Of a DNA stretch of 64,000 nucleotides, positions 1 to 11,379 are shown piece by piece; positions within the stretch are counted from its first letter, which is position 1; each line of letters opens with the position of its first letter. Origin of the DNA: Papaver somniferum (taxonomy: Eukaryota > Streptophyta > Magnoliopsida > Ranunculales > Papaveraceae); assembly GCF_003573695.1 (NCBI RefSeq), contig NC_039361.1, forward strand, positions 91,158,149 to 91,222,148, given 5' to 3'. The position numbers and the translations under genes are program-made. Under the pieces are notes generated by a model. It was not told the origin of the DNA and searched no databases. It was given only the letters and a program-made list of their open reading frames with translations.

Positions 1-1586
1 AAACAAGATCCCGCCAACAAGTAAGTATTCCCTTTCTTTTTTTTTAGTATATCTCATCCTTGAATTTTGATTCTTGAATCCTAAACTGAGAGTTATAGGG
101 TTTAGGGTTTTTCTGGGTATTCAATCATAGGTAGGTCAAAGTTAATTTGTGAAGTTCTTAGTTTCTATGGTTTTGCATCATTTGTAAATTGATTTATTTG
201 CATCATGAGCTTTGTTAATTAAGATATTTATCTCATAGGTTTTGATTCCAGAATCTTACAAGTTAGCCCTTTTTCTAATCATTCATAAAATTTTGTAGGG
301 TTTTAGGGTTTAATGATGGGCTTGTGAATTTGATGTTTGAAGCAATGGGTTTTGTGAATTTGATTGTTTTGAACCATGGGTTTTCTTTCTTGAATGTTAA
401 TTTTGCAGGTCAAAGTTAATTTGTAAGTTAACAGGAGTTACTGTGAACAAATCTGAAGAGCACATTTGGAAGCATATCTATGGGAGAAAATTTCTTAATA
501 AATTAGGTTTGCAATTGCTACCTTAATCTCTCGATATCAAGTTATATTTATGTTGCTGAACTGTGTAATTTTTGTCGGCAGAGGAAAAGGAAAAGGAAAC
601 TGGAAAGGTGGCGTCTAATGGGGTTAAAGAAAAGGAGGATGAGGAAGAAGTAGAAGCAAAGAAAGGTGTGAAGAAGGATAAGAAGAAGAAGAAGAAGAAG
701 AAGAAGGATAAGAAGAAGAAAGGGGTTAAGAAAGATGTTCCTGTTGAAAGGGTACCCAAGGATGATGAGAGTCCTATGGAAGATAACAGTGAGTCGGAAG
801 AGCTTGACTTCTGGATTCCTCCGCCGGGTAGTAGGTGGGATTTTGATGATGGAAAGGATCGATGGGGTTCTGATACAGAGTCGGGTCAGGATTCTGATGA
901 AGGTGTTGAAGTGGGAGATGATATAGGTAAAGTTGTTAGCATTGTTAAATTGCATTTTGATACATGTGCTTGTTACGGGTACATTGTTTGAATAATTGCC
1001 CCTTGACCTGTAAACGCGGGACATAGTGTGCGCACTTGTAGTGAGTAAAACAACAATAGACTCGTGAGTTGTATTCTTCTATATATAATTCAGGATATAG
1101 GAAATCATTTATAAGCATAATTACAGTAGCTACCTGTGTTCATAACCTATAGGTAGCATTTTTGTGCCCTTGTTGTTGTTATAGGTAGTACATTATTTGG
1201 GTAGTTGGTTGGTCCGCTACCCTTTTGACTGCACTGTCCGTGTACATGGGATATACTTGCACTTCTTTTGAGATAAAACAATAACAGACTCGTGACTTGT
1301 GTATGTACACTGATGAAAGGTGATAGATGTGCTGCCCTGGTTGCTTGTCTTTAAGATTAGAAGTTTCCACTACTTGTATATATCTATGTTTGTTATTTGT
1401 GGCGTTTACCCACTTTGTTCGTTGTTTTAGCTGGTTAGATTACCCAACATAGATCATAAATGTTCAGTTATTCGTAACCTTACATATTCCGCGATCCATG
1501 TACCGGAAGCATAACATAAGAAAGATGGTTTATGATTTGGGTTTCATTTCTAACCCACCCCAATATGTTTGGGACCAAAGGCTTAG

Positions 1587-1620
<34 letters not shown>

Positions 1621-2034
1621 ATCTATAACCACACATGTACACCTTTATATATGTAACTAAATCATCCAGCATACTGTCGTTCTGTGAGCGTCACATGACT
1701 ACTTGATCATTATGTAAAATATACCTCTGTACTAGAAAGTAAATTGTAGTTTTTGTTATGTTTGTGTTATTTATTTGATCCATTGGTTTTGATTGATCAG
1801 AAGAAGATGAAAAGACTGGTTCAGAATCTTCAGAACTCTCCATGCGGTATGTCTTGCCATATGAACTTATTGCTCCCCCAACTTTTTTCCTGGCATGCCC
1901 ATTTGCAACCTGATTTATTAACGGCTCTCTTGTTTTGTAGGACAAAGCGCATGTCCATAGAAGTTGGTCCCAGCGGCTTTGCATCACGCAAGAAGAAGAG
2001 GAAGACCAAATCGACTGATCCAAAAGCTGATTGA
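1..2034 (+). CDS. 3' part of an unidentified lysine-rich/acidic protein gene
   Basis: I do not recognise the family. Three coding exons splice in frame: 582-926, 1801-1846 and 1941-2034 (TGA stop), with AG acceptors at 580-581, 1799-1800 and 1939-1940 and GT donors at 927 and 1847. Bases 1-20 end at a good GTAAGT donor and have the phase to be the preceding exon, so the start lies outside the window. The first large exon encodes a glutamate/lysine stretch, a long lysine run (about 680-730) and then an acidic Ser/Asp/Glu region with the block ELDFWIPPPGSRWDFDDG. The last exon ends with a basic KKKRK cluster resembling a nuclear localisation signal. No enzyme motif is visible. A nuclear, low-complexity protein is an inference from composition. 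A small exon near 411-430 cannot be excluded. Confidence is high for a real gene and nil for function. Confidence 0.72.
1535..1620 (+). mobile_element. 3' fragment of an Au-type SINE with (TTG)n tail, in an intron
   Basis: The stretch containing CCAATATGTTTGGGACCAAA followed by about twelve TTG units (1585-1620) matches my recollection of the 3' end of plant Au SINEs. The tRNA-like 5' half is not evident, so this is probably 5'-truncated. It lies in the intron between the exons ending at 926 and starting at 1801, in the sense orientation. Confidence 0.6.
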
Positions 2035-2947
2035 GAGGTATGTCCATCATGGTAAACTAAACTTTGAAGTTGCTTGATCAGATTGCTGACGGACGGGATA
2101 AAGCAAGATTAGGGTGGTCGACATTCATAAAAGATAAATAGAAGCAACTGAAAAGAAGTTTGTAAACAACCTTGAAGTAGAATCTAATTTTGTAATGATA
2201 ACTTTTTCACAAGATGTTGATATTTTTGCTTACAGAGCCATGAGATAGCATGCAGTCAGTTCAATTTTTATGCAATGATATTCTTTTATTTTGTTGTAAG
2301 ATACATCGTTGTTTATTTCGAACATTTGGGAATTTTTACTAGGGAATTCAACTGCTTAAATGAAACACAGGCTAATTGAAACCTACAATCTTGGTCCTTG
2401 GGGCCTGAATTTGTTTCTTGACAATAAACTTGAATCTCCAGATGTGATTTTCTACAGATTGGATAGTATAGTTACGGGTGGCTCTCTTTTAGTCTGTTTG
2501 TTCCTGTTGCATTGGTTCATCTTGTGCAGTCCTTTTTGCTCAGTTTTTGTTAATAGAATTAGTTAGATGATCCCAAAGAAAACAGAACTGAAATTCATAA
2601 AATGCAGAAGGAACTTCTTAGCAGCTCAAAATGTAAACACCAACCATTTTATTATGTATGCTTGCATTGTTAAGAGACTGTTAGATCAAACATCTTTCAT
2701 ACATAAACCAAATATGGCATTTGATCAAACAAATCAACAAACCAAACTCTTTAAATTGACAATTCCATGCGCTCCCCACACTTGCCCATATATATAAAAA
2801 GACCCAAACTGTATTCTCCTTCTCTTCTAGGTTATTGGAAACTGAATCATACAAAAAGAAAAACAGAATTGACTCGGAAATAAAGTAAAGATAAGAAAGA
2901 GAGGAAGGAACTTGAACTAATCAAATTCCGGAGTTACTTCTCTCTCC
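2035..2947. other. Intergenic: convergent 3' flanks
   Basis: This gap lies between the stop of the lysine-rich gene (+) and the stop of the first NRT3 gene (-), so it should hold both 3' UTRs. It is AT-rich. Open frames at 2360-2566 and 2567-2797 have no recognisable motif and look fortuitous. No repeat family is recognised. Confidence 0.5.
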
Positions 2948-3736
2948 TTAAGCCTTCTTCCTCTTCTCCAAGAAGAAGAACACAAACAGAGTAATCACGG
3001 AGAAGGCAGAGAAGACGCCAGCACAAATATCGATTGAAGCATGTCTTCCAGTGATGGCTTGAACTGTGAACAAGTTTGTGGCATGTTTATCGTCTGTACT
3101 TTGGCCAAAAGCGACTTCCTGATCTGCAGAATTGAAGACATATGCTCTCACGAAATAAGTAGCTGAAGGAATGTTTTTTTGGATTGTCCATGTGAAGCTC
3201 TCTTCTGCAGCTATGTAGGGCTTGGAAACAATGAGGAATTGGCAAGTTTTGTCTTTATGAACTTCCTCTTCCGTTTTTCTCCAAGCACGTTCCTTTTGGC
3301 TGATCGGAGCAAAACATAGCTCCACCTTGACCTTCTTAAAATCAGCGTCTGTTCCAGCCGGTGAACTTTTGTTGTATCCCCATGTCACTGAAATCTTTTC
3401 TTCTCCAGCTTTCATCACTGCAGGCATATAAGAGAACTAACAAGCTCAGGGATAAAATTCTATTGTTTGAAACAACAAGAATGGAACATTGGGTGAGATT
3501 ATCACCACATCCAATTCCCTAGTTAGGAAACCAAAATTGTCAACCAAAGTATTGAACTAAGAGAAAGCAGAGAAAAGATTAGATACACCATTACCTTGAT
3601 TTTCTTTTGCGTCAGTTTTAACTGTAAGAACGTTCTTGAGGTCAGAGAAGTGTAGCTTCTTTTTTTCTCCATAACAAGTTCCAGCAAAGCAAAGAAGAAC
3701 AAAAGAAAATACCAAAATTTGAGAAGAAGAAACCAT
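2948..3736 (-). CDS. NRT3: High-affinity nitrate transporter-activating protein NRT3/NAR2, copy 1
   Basis: NRT3 (NAR2) proteins have no transport activity of their own; they bind NRT2 nitrate transporters at the plasma membrane and are needed for high-affinity nitrate uptake. Two exons: 3736-3595 (ATG at 3736-3734, GT donor after 3595) and 3417-2948 (AG acceptor, TAA at 2950-2948), giving 203 residues, close to the ~200-210 usual in plants. Residues 1-23 form a signal peptide ending CYG. The family block follows: SVTWGYN, KVELCFAPISQKERAWRK, DKTCQF, PSATYFVRAYV and the ITGRHASIDI stretch. About residues 174-197 are a hydrophobic membrane segment, followed by a basic tail EKRKKA. The intron interrupts a codon after its first base, exactly as in copy 2. 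The frame is intact with no missing core motif, so this is probably functional. It forms a head-to-tail pair with the gene at 6321-7116. Confidence 0.93.
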
Positions 3737-3850
3737 AACTGCTAGATTACTTTTTTTTCCCTCTGTTTCTCCTGCAAACTTTCAAATTGCTTGCTCCGAA
3801 ACTCAGTTGATAAGCTGCTGATGATGAAAAGTAATTGAAGTTGGGATTTG

Positions 3851-3858
3851 TATTTATA
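3851..3858 (-). promoter_or_regulatory. TATA box of NRT3 copy 1
   Basis: On the minus strand this reads TATAAATA, about 115 bp upstream of the ATG at 3736, a normal distance for a plant TATA box plus 5' UTR. Inference from motif and spacing only. Confidence 0.5.
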
Positions 3859-4321
3859 GTTTTCAAATGAAAGGAAGGAGGCAAAGTCAAAGGACAGCTT
3901 TTCTATACTATACAAAGAGAATCAAATTAAGAGATAACTTAAAAAGATTCACGACTCTTTAATATCCTGAAAGGGTGCAAAACTGCAAATAACTAATAAA
4001 AATAGGGTGAATGTATTGGACTGTAGGTCTTAGTTTATATGTTTGACTAAATTTTTATTATATTCATCATTTACATTCTCTGTTCTTAACTTCTTAACTC
4101 TTTGTTTCTTGTCCCCCAAAGCTCAGCAAAGAACAAACAGCTTATAATCAAACACCGATTAGCAAAACTTGCGCCAAGAGCCAAAAAAAAGTATCAACGA
4201 AGTTCCATAAGAGAATTTATTTATTTTTTATCATTTTTGTTCTTATGTTTAATTTGGTTTGGTATCCTAAATCGGTGCCATATGAAAAGGCTTTTTACTG
4301 CATTATTCTAAGCATTGTTAA
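3859..4321. other. Upstream region of NRT3 copy 1, no gene
   Basis: AT-rich sequence between the NRT3 promoter and the fold-back element. The open frame at 4102-4311 has no supporting motif. Any nitrate-responsive promoter elements would lie here, but I did not identify one with confidence. Confidence 0.4.
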
Positions 4322-5443
4322 AGATGGGTCACGACCACATGGCATAACCGTTATAACGTGTTTTGATGGATGTGAGCATGTTTCGGGGAAACGCGCTGTT
4401 TAAAGAAAAAATGTATTTTTTTAACGTTTTTCTGAAATAACCGGTTGTGATAACGATTAAATAGAAAAAATAAATAAATGTTAATATGAATTTCCTATCT
4501 AACGGTTTTAACATGCGTGAAAACGATTATATCAGGTCTAAATAATGTTGTTACTTCGTATTTCTATTTTATTTGTTCATTCATTTATTTTTATTTTTTA
4601 TTTTTTAATTGTATTCTTTTTTTATTTTGAAATAAAAAATTGGTAAATAAAATATTTTTATATTCTTTTTTTTCTCTAAAAAACAGGTATAACAGGTATG
4701 GAAACGGAGAAAACAGTCTAAAAAACTCATGTTAAAATGTTATTCAGAAGAAAAAACCTTAAAAATCAATTTTAGAAAAACGATTATCACATGCGTGAAA
4801 ACGGATATAACGGGTCTAAATAATGCCGTTTTTCCTATTTATCGGCGTTATTTAGACATGTGTATCGGTGACCCTCATGGGCATACTACATAGGCATGGC
4901 TGTTTTGACGGCCGTTTTCTCGGAAAAAACGGCTGTTATTTCCGAAAAAAACAATCGTTAAAACGGTCACCGACATCCGTGTCTATATATTACCGATAAA
5001 TAGGAAATAACGACGTTATTTAAACCCGTTATAACCGTTTTCACGCATGTTATAACTATTGTTCTAAAATTGAATTTTGCGTTTTTTTTCCTTCTAAATA
5101 ACATTTTAATGCAGTTTTTTTAGACCATTTTTCCCGTTTTCACGTCAGTTATAACCGTTTTTTAAGAAAAAGAATAAAAAAGATATTTTCTTACAATTCT
5201 TTATGTTTTAAGTTAAAGATTAAAAAATTACAATTAATATTTTAAAAATAAAATATTGTAACGTTGTAACGGTTAGATAGGAATTTCAAACCATAATTCT
5301 TTTTTATTTTCTATTTAACCATTATAACGCCCGTTATTTTAGAATAACATATAAAAAATGCGTTTTTATTTTTCCTAAATAACGCATTTCTCATACCCAT
5401 CAAAACGCGGTATAACGGGCCCAATTCCCATGACCTAAGGCGT
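4322..5443. mobile_element. Fold-back (long inverted repeat) DNA element, MULE-like
   Basis: The two halves are imperfect reverse complements. Left-arm blocks such as CCGTTATAACGTGTTTTGATGG (near 4345) and AATTTCCTATCTAACGG (near 4490) pair with right-arm blocks near 5400 and 5275. The inner blocks around 4780-4860 (CACATGCGTGAAAACGG, CTATTTATCGG) pair with 4985-5060. Arms are roughly 500 bp with a short centre near 4900-4960. There is no transposase ORF. Family assignment to Mutator-like or Foldback elements is inference from the long terminal inverted repeats; flanking 9-bp sequences are only weakly alike, so the target duplication is unresolved. Confidence 0.65.
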
Positions 5444-6320
5444 GACATGTTTTTCAAACCTGGCAATAAGTGTTTCAGTTTTTTCTACTAAAAACTTCCC
5501 AACTGTACGGTTCACGTTAAGACAGACGTGTTGGCCACCTATTACTTGAAAAATCATTTAGATTGAAAAGATTCATCTATGATTGGAATCCTTTATTGAT
5601 TTGCTGGATCATACATAACTCGGATCTGATAAGAATTTTGGAATTCTCAATTGAATCTAGCTGAACAAGTCTTATCCCTAAGCAAGTTTGTGTTCAAACA
5701 GTATTTGTGAACTACAAGAAAAACCAATTTTGAAATGTAATTCATTAATTAGGTTGTAGTTGTTGAAAGAAAAAGAAATAGCTCTCTTCGACGGTCATTT
5801 CTTTTGAAAGTTAACTTTTATTGTTCCAAAAGTCATAAACCATTTGCAGGCTTACGTTAACCTCTCTGAAACATCATTCCAATACTATATTTGTCTGCTA
5901 ATTCTTTAGTAATTAGTATTGCATCACCAAGAGAGATTAATTGGATAATGTTTTCGCGACAAGGATGTGAATAATAGAACCATGGTATGCGACTACGCCT
6001 TACGGATCGAATGACCGATTGCAAGGAAAGGATGTAGAGCCTCATGACCACCACAGCTATCACTTGGCAAAATACATTGGTTGGTGCGCAATCAGAAATT
6101 GATTGATTGCCGTATATTACCGTCAACTTAATAGAGATGCTGATCCTATCTTTATTTCACAAATAGAAGTGGCCGAGCAATTGCGAGGCAAACAAAAGGG
6201 TGTAAGGCAAGATAAGCAAATTCATCTACTAAATCGGCACATCCTAAAATTTGCACGAGCTCAACGGAGAAGGATTTATTTATTACAATAAAAAGGTTTT
6301 GTATACTACTCTATTATGCT
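5444..6320. other. Intergenic region between the NRT3 copies, no gene
   Basis: No recognisable gene or repeat. Overlapping opposite-strand open frames at 5857-6126 and 6103-6291 show no family motif. The last part is the 3' flank of NRT3 copy 2. Confidence 0.4.
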
Positions 6321-7116
6321 TTAACTTTGTTCAGAAACTTTAGATCTGGGCTTCTCCATGAAGAAGAATCCAAACAAAGAAATAACAGAGACGGCAGAGA
6401 AAATTCCAGCAGCAATATCAAGTGAAGCATGTCTACCAGTAATCCCATGAATTTGAAACAAATTACTAGTACGTTTCACATCAGTAGTAGTTTCACCATA
6501 AGCAACCTCATGATCAGCTGAGTTCATAACATAAACCCTTACAAAGTAAGTAGCTGATGGGATATCTCTTTTAATTGTCCATTCAAAACTCTCATTTGAT
6601 GATGATATGGAGTATGGTTTTGTAAGAATGGTGAATTGACAAGTTTTGTCTTTGGATATTTCACTCTCTGATTTCCTCCATGCTCTTTCTTTTTGACTGA
6701 TTGGAGCAAAGCAGAGTTTTACTTGTACTTTCTTGAATTCGGCATCTGAGAAACTTTGGTTTAATCCCCATGTTACCGTTATCTTGTCTTCTCCTGATTT
6801 CAACACTGCAAAACAACAAATGTTTAGCAGATTAATAGCGTGAAACCCTATTCCGGGCCGTTTTTAATTTGTTTCATCTTTTTGCATTCCAGTGATGAAA
6901 TTAAGGTTGCAAATTAATGGGTATTTCTGAACTTGAAGTTCCAGAGGAAGAAAGTGAGTTGCAGTATACTGATATCATCATCATACCTTGATTTGGATTC
7001 GGTGAGGCTTCAACCAAGAGACTTTTTTGGAGGGATGAGAAGAGGATTGGTTCACCATAAGTAGAACTAGCAAAGCATAGGACAAGTAGAGAATAAATCA
7101 AACTAGTAGAAGCCAT
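6321..7116 (-). CDS. NRT3: High-affinity nitrate transporter-activating protein NRT3/NAR2, copy 2
   Basis: This is a second NRT3/NAR2 gene with the same architecture as copy 1. Exon 1 is 7116-6987 (ATG at 7116-7114, donor after a shared ...NQ-codon sequence) and exon 2 is 6805-6321 (TAA stop), for 204 residues. Residues 1-21 are a signal peptide ending TYG. Core blocks are TVTWGLN, CFAPISQKERAWRK, DKTCQF, DIPSATYFVRVYVMNSADHE, TSNLF and ITGRHASLDI. A hydrophobic segment at about residues 170-193 is followed by a tail (EKPRSKVSEQS) longer and less basic than in copy 1. Exon 2 is clearly conserved between the copies, whereas the mature N-terminal region encoded by exon 1 is very divergent. The frame is intact. 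The head-to-tail arrangement 2.6 kb apart indicates tandem duplication. A SINE and a LINE lie about 190 and 490 bp upstream of the ATG and may have altered its promoter. Confidence 0.92.
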
Positions 7117-7304
7117 GATTTGATTTTTGTTTACTTGAGTTGAGGAGAAGAGTTAAACTGGGTGATGTAAGCGAGGTGACGGAGAATGAATGAATAAGAT
7201 ATTGCAGATGGGAGAAAGCGAAATTAAGGTTTGCATTAGTCACGTGGGGAGGGTGAGTCAGATATAGCCCTGGGGACCTTGCTTGCTACACAACTCACTA
7301 GCAA

Positions 7305-7528
7305 TTCTTTCATTTTTTTTTTATTTTTGTTTTTTTGCGTAGGCTAAAATCGGACTCAGGTCCCTACCCAAATCCAGCCAGCTGGACTAGTCCCAATGCT
7401 AGACCCAACCCCGCCAAACCCCTCTATATAACTAATTAAAAACAAACCTCTATTATTGTGGGGATCGAACCCCTGACTTCCTCCTTACTGGAGTTGATGG
7501 GATACCACTGAGCTATGCTTTTGGACCC
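7305..7528 (-). mobile_element. tRNA-derived SINE
   Basis: Read on the minus strand, the element starts near 7528 with a tRNA-like head containing an A-box-like TAGCTCAGTGG and a B box GGTTCGATCCC, and ends in a poly-A tail (poly-T at about 7311-7336 on +). Imperfect flanking duplications CACTAGCAA (7296-7304) and CACTGGCAA (7529-7537) support the boundaries. The body (ACCCAAATCC...GGACT, CCCGCCAAACCC) recurs at 31.66-31.93 kb. It lies in the upstream region of NRT3 copy 2. Confidence 0.8.
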
Positions 7529-8350
7529 CACTGGCAACTTTAGTTGAAACTAGGGACATAGGGTTTGAGTTTTGTGCTGGGTAAAAATTTGTTGTATTTT
7601 GGTATGATAAACATTCTGGGATCGTCACTCATCTATCAAATCCTAGCAATAGCAACCCTAGTCAAACGATTAGTCAACCCTAGTCAACTTGAATTTTTTC
7701 ACCAATCCTTTTGATTTCATGTGGTTTAATTACTTCAGTCATCTTTCTGTCCATCATTTATTGATTTTGTTCTTATCGAATTTGTTTTCTTTACTTAAAT
7801 TTCTTTCTTATCTTCTCTTTTTTTACCATAATTTTAACTTTTCTGTTTATGTGTCTTTCTATCAGGTTTACTTACTCTATTTGATTTCTTAATGACAGAT
7901 TGATATCCCTAATTATTTGTTGCCCAACATTGGTGTTGCAACAATGTCCTATCACATCAGTTGGCGTTTTACAAGTTGGCATCTTCAAAGTTGGCTTATT
8001 TACAATTGGATAAATATTATTGCAGTGGTGCTTTGGTTTCTAGGTCTCTGTATTCCTCACAGAATGGGTTTGTGTTCTTATCTTCATCGGATATATCATC
8101 AAAACTATATGATATTAAGATTTGAATACTTTAATTTTGATTCTTTCCTCTGTTTTCTAGCCTTTTTTTCATTGTTATCCTTTTTCTCAACACCTCACCC
8201 ATGTTTCTCAGTTTTATTTTGACACCTCTTACTTTAACTTTCTGTATAAATTCAAATTGCCTCTCTCGATATCTTCATACCCTTCCCAATTTCAGTTTTT
8301 CTTTATTTGTTTTCTTAGCTAGAAATCATATCAATCATATTACTCAACAA

Positions 8351-9576
8351 ATGGAAGAAACTTCTATTGATGAAGAACCTATTACTAGAAGGGTTATATC
8401 TCACTCTAATGATGCTATCTTTACTGGTATTAGAGATTGGAGGTTTAGTTTAGCTGGTAAACTCTATGCTCCAGGTATTATGTCTTGGCAAGATGCTGAA
8501 AGAGCTGCGAAATATACTTGGCCTCACCTTAGAAGATATAATCAGTGGTATGTTCAAGTAAGAACCCTTGATCCAAACATCTTTTCTATCAAAGTTACTT
8601 CCGCTGATGATAAAAATGCTATTTTGTTTGGTGAAGCATGGAATTTTGATGGTTACTTGATTATATTGAAAGACTGGAATCTTACCATAGATTTTAACCT
8701 CTTGGATTTCTCTATTTCTCCTTTTTGGCTTGAATACAAAAACCTTGTACCTGAATTTCAATATGCTGAGGTCTAAAGATTGTTTGGGAGTATTGTTGGA
8801 GAAGTTAGAGTTGTTGAGCCTGATGGTATTAACCCTCCCACCTCTTCTAATTATCGTACTCTAGTGCTTATTGATGTTAATTCTCCTCTTATTGATGGTA
8901 TTTAAGCTGCTAATGCTGCTGGAGTTACTAGATGGGTTGGTTTTTCTATGAAAAACAACCATATCGCCTTTGTCCACAATGTAAAGTGCCTAATCATGAA
9001 GCAAATCCTTGTGATGCTATGACTCAGCGAAGAATAGAAATGGAAGAATTGGTAAGAGGTTTTGGTTTTGCAGAGCCCATTTATCCTCAATTCAGAAATC
9101 CGCAAGAAGAAGCTCAACTTTTTCTGCAACAACAACAGAGACCCTTTGATGGTATGAGAGTTTTTCTTTTCTCTTCTACTGATTCTGATATTGCTTCTTC
9201 TTCTATTGCTCCTCATGTGGTTCCTAGTCCTTCTAGTTCTAGGGCAGCATCTAGTTTGGCTACTGAAGTTGCAAGTACTAGTAGATTTAAAAAGAGGACT
9301 AGAAATGTTACTACCTTGGTTATTGTTAATGAGACAATAATTTCTGATCATGTTTTGCCGAGTTTTAGTCAAGAAGATATAACTAATCAAGATACATCTT
9401 CTTCTCATCTTCCTGCTTCTGGGGATCATGGTGATTCTGTTTGGGACATTGCTGCAGTCAGGCTTATCAAGCTCAGAATCAAACTGATGCTTGGCAACAG
9501 GTTGTTTCTTCTGTATTTTTCGCTTTTTTACTTTCTGTTTTTCGCTTTGTTTTATTACTCTTTATTTTATTTTTGA
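8351..9576 (+). pseudogene. LINE ORF1 (DUF4283-type, zinc-knuckle RNA-binding protein), broken
   Basis: ORF1 proteins of plant LINEs bind the element RNA. The ATG at 8351 begins MEETSIDEEP. The N-terminal part (to 8776) resembles the DUF4283 domain (region around WPHLRRYNQWYVQ and AWNFDGYLIILKDW). An in-frame stop at 8774-8776 and another near 8903 interrupt it, and a frameshift near 8940 moves the reading frame. The zinc knuckle follows with C-x2-C-x4-H-x4-C spacing (CPQCKVPNHEANPC, near 8970-9012). A Ser/Thr-rich C-terminal tail ends at a TGA at 9574-9576. Domain names are from family knowledge. Confidence 0.85.
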
Positions 9577-9889
9577 TTTTTACTGTGTTCTTTTTCTTTA
9601 TTTTTACCATGAAAATCATATCTTGGAACTGCCAAGGTATAGGTAATCCTCATACAAGAGATTATCTTAGATTCTGCTTGACTCAATATGACCCTAATAT
9701 TTTCTTTTTATCCGAAACCAAAGCTCAAACTTCTAAAATGCATCTTTATCTCTCTCACACTAGATATCCAAACTACTGGTCTTATCCATCTATTGGTCTT
9801 TCAGGTGGAATTGTTATTGCTTGGAAAAATGGAGTTGATTTAGAAATCATGCACACTACTCCTGACACTATACATGCTATCATTCATAC

Positions 9890-9894
9890 CCATG
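9890..9894. repeat. 5-bp target duplication CCATG, left copy
   Basis: CCATG here and at 13576-13580 flank the solo LTR exactly. Removing the insert plus one copy restores the LINE ORF2 phase. Confidence 0.9.
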
Positions 9895-10264
9895 TGTTTG
9901 AGGGTGAAAACAGTTTCTGCTGATTTCGGTAATTTCGAGTGTGTGGGTGAGAAACGAGTCTAAACCCTAAACAATGTACTGCAGGGGAGTACTTTGATTC
10001 GAGAGATCAATCTGTACAAATCCGGCCTAAACCAAGAAATGGCCGTTCCAGACTTGCTTCGGTCACAAACTGAATGAGAAGGGTTGGTCTTAGGGAGGGA
10101 AGCGAAGAGAGTGTTGAGACCAGAATAGTTGATTCTGGAAGAGTAGTTGTTTGACGACTTGTATCAGAAAGTGAAATGCTAGCAGATTGGGAAGCTAACC
10201 AGTGATTTTTGAGTGTTGTATTCTCCTGACCAAAACTTGTCCTTTGATGGAAATAGATGAGACT

Positions 10265-10272
10265 TATTTATA
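10265..10272 (-). promoter_or_regulatory. LTR promoter TATA box
   Basis: TATAAATA on the minus strand in the context CTTGTATAAATA, conserved in the other two LTRs of the family at 56402-56409 and 63983-63990. It lies about 370 bp before the LTR end, as in those copies. Confidence 0.6.
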
Positions 10273-11379
10273 CAAGTCGCGAAGAAACGTACCCTGGTCT
10301 CGTAAGAAGTGGAAACGGTTGAGTAAATGGAAGGAAGCAGTAACGGTTAACGCCTGGAATTGATGTTTCCATAACGAAGGAAATGTTTCACCATTACTCC
10401 TTGTATTTACTAACCTCCACACTCTTATGACACTTTCTTGTAACGGGCGTAGTGTACGCCGCACGCTGTAAAACGCCAGACCAATACCCTGATGAGCATC
10501 CCTCAGTTTGTGACATGTTTTAATGTCTCGAGTGTTTTCGCGGAAAACGTGTAGCATATTGCTATTGCTTGGCAAGTTAAGATTGGAAGTCTTGCCAGTT
10601 CGGTGGTGACCTTCGACGGCCGAGATTTTGTATCTTGAGAGGAAGGTTAGCCGTTGATTGTTGCAACCTTCCGTATGGTAGCCAGCGGCATGGACGACAT
10701 GGCTTTGGCGTGGCCAAATTAGGGCTTTGGCACCGTGGCCAAATTAGGATTTTGGCACCGTGGCCAAGAGTTGGCACCGTAGCCAAGAGACTGCCACAAG
10801 TCGTTTGGTGGCAAGTTTGTACGGCTGAGATCTGCATCTCAGGAGGAAGGATAGCCGTTGATTGTTGCAACCTTCCGTTTGGTATCCAGCGGCATGGTTG
10901 CATGGCCGCATTGGATTTGGCGTGAAGTGGAGCCGCTGGCAGTGTGCGTCTTGCAAGGGAGCCGCTGGAAGTGCGCGACTTTGTCTAAATTAGGGTTTGA
11001 CATGTCGAAACCCTAATTAACGCCCTTTACTAGAATCGCCGTAAAATTCGCGTACGGACTCGGATTTTGACGGTCCGCCGCTCCATTTCGATTGGAAAAG
11101 AATTCTCTATCTCCACACTCGGGAATATTTAGGTTTTGAGCTCGTTTAGGGGGCGAAAACAGCCCGACAGTAAAACTCATGAAGAATTCAGGAGGGATGG
11201 AAGCATGGCCAAAGTTAGGTTTTGGTGGTACAAGCCAAAGTGTTTGGCGTTGTGGACAAAAAGTCCCCACAAGTCTTTTAGTTCGGTGGAGGACTTGGAC
11301 GGATGAGATTTGCATATCAGAAGGAAGGGTAGCCGTTGATTGTTGCAACCCTCCATTTTGGTAGCCAGCGGCATGATGG

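Noticed and set aside
548..1024. Minus-strand 158-codon frame opposite the lysine-rich exon
   Set aside because: Shadow of the GAA/AAG-rich coding strand; the plus-strand exon splices in frame with two others.
5857..6291. Two opposing ORFs between the NRT3 genes
   Set aside because: No motif, no splice support, overlapping on opposite strands.
7440..7528. tRNA gene suggested by A- and B-box motifs
   Set aside because: No full cloverleaf; the motifs belong to a SINE head with a poly-A tail and flanking duplications. The same holds for 31845-32025.
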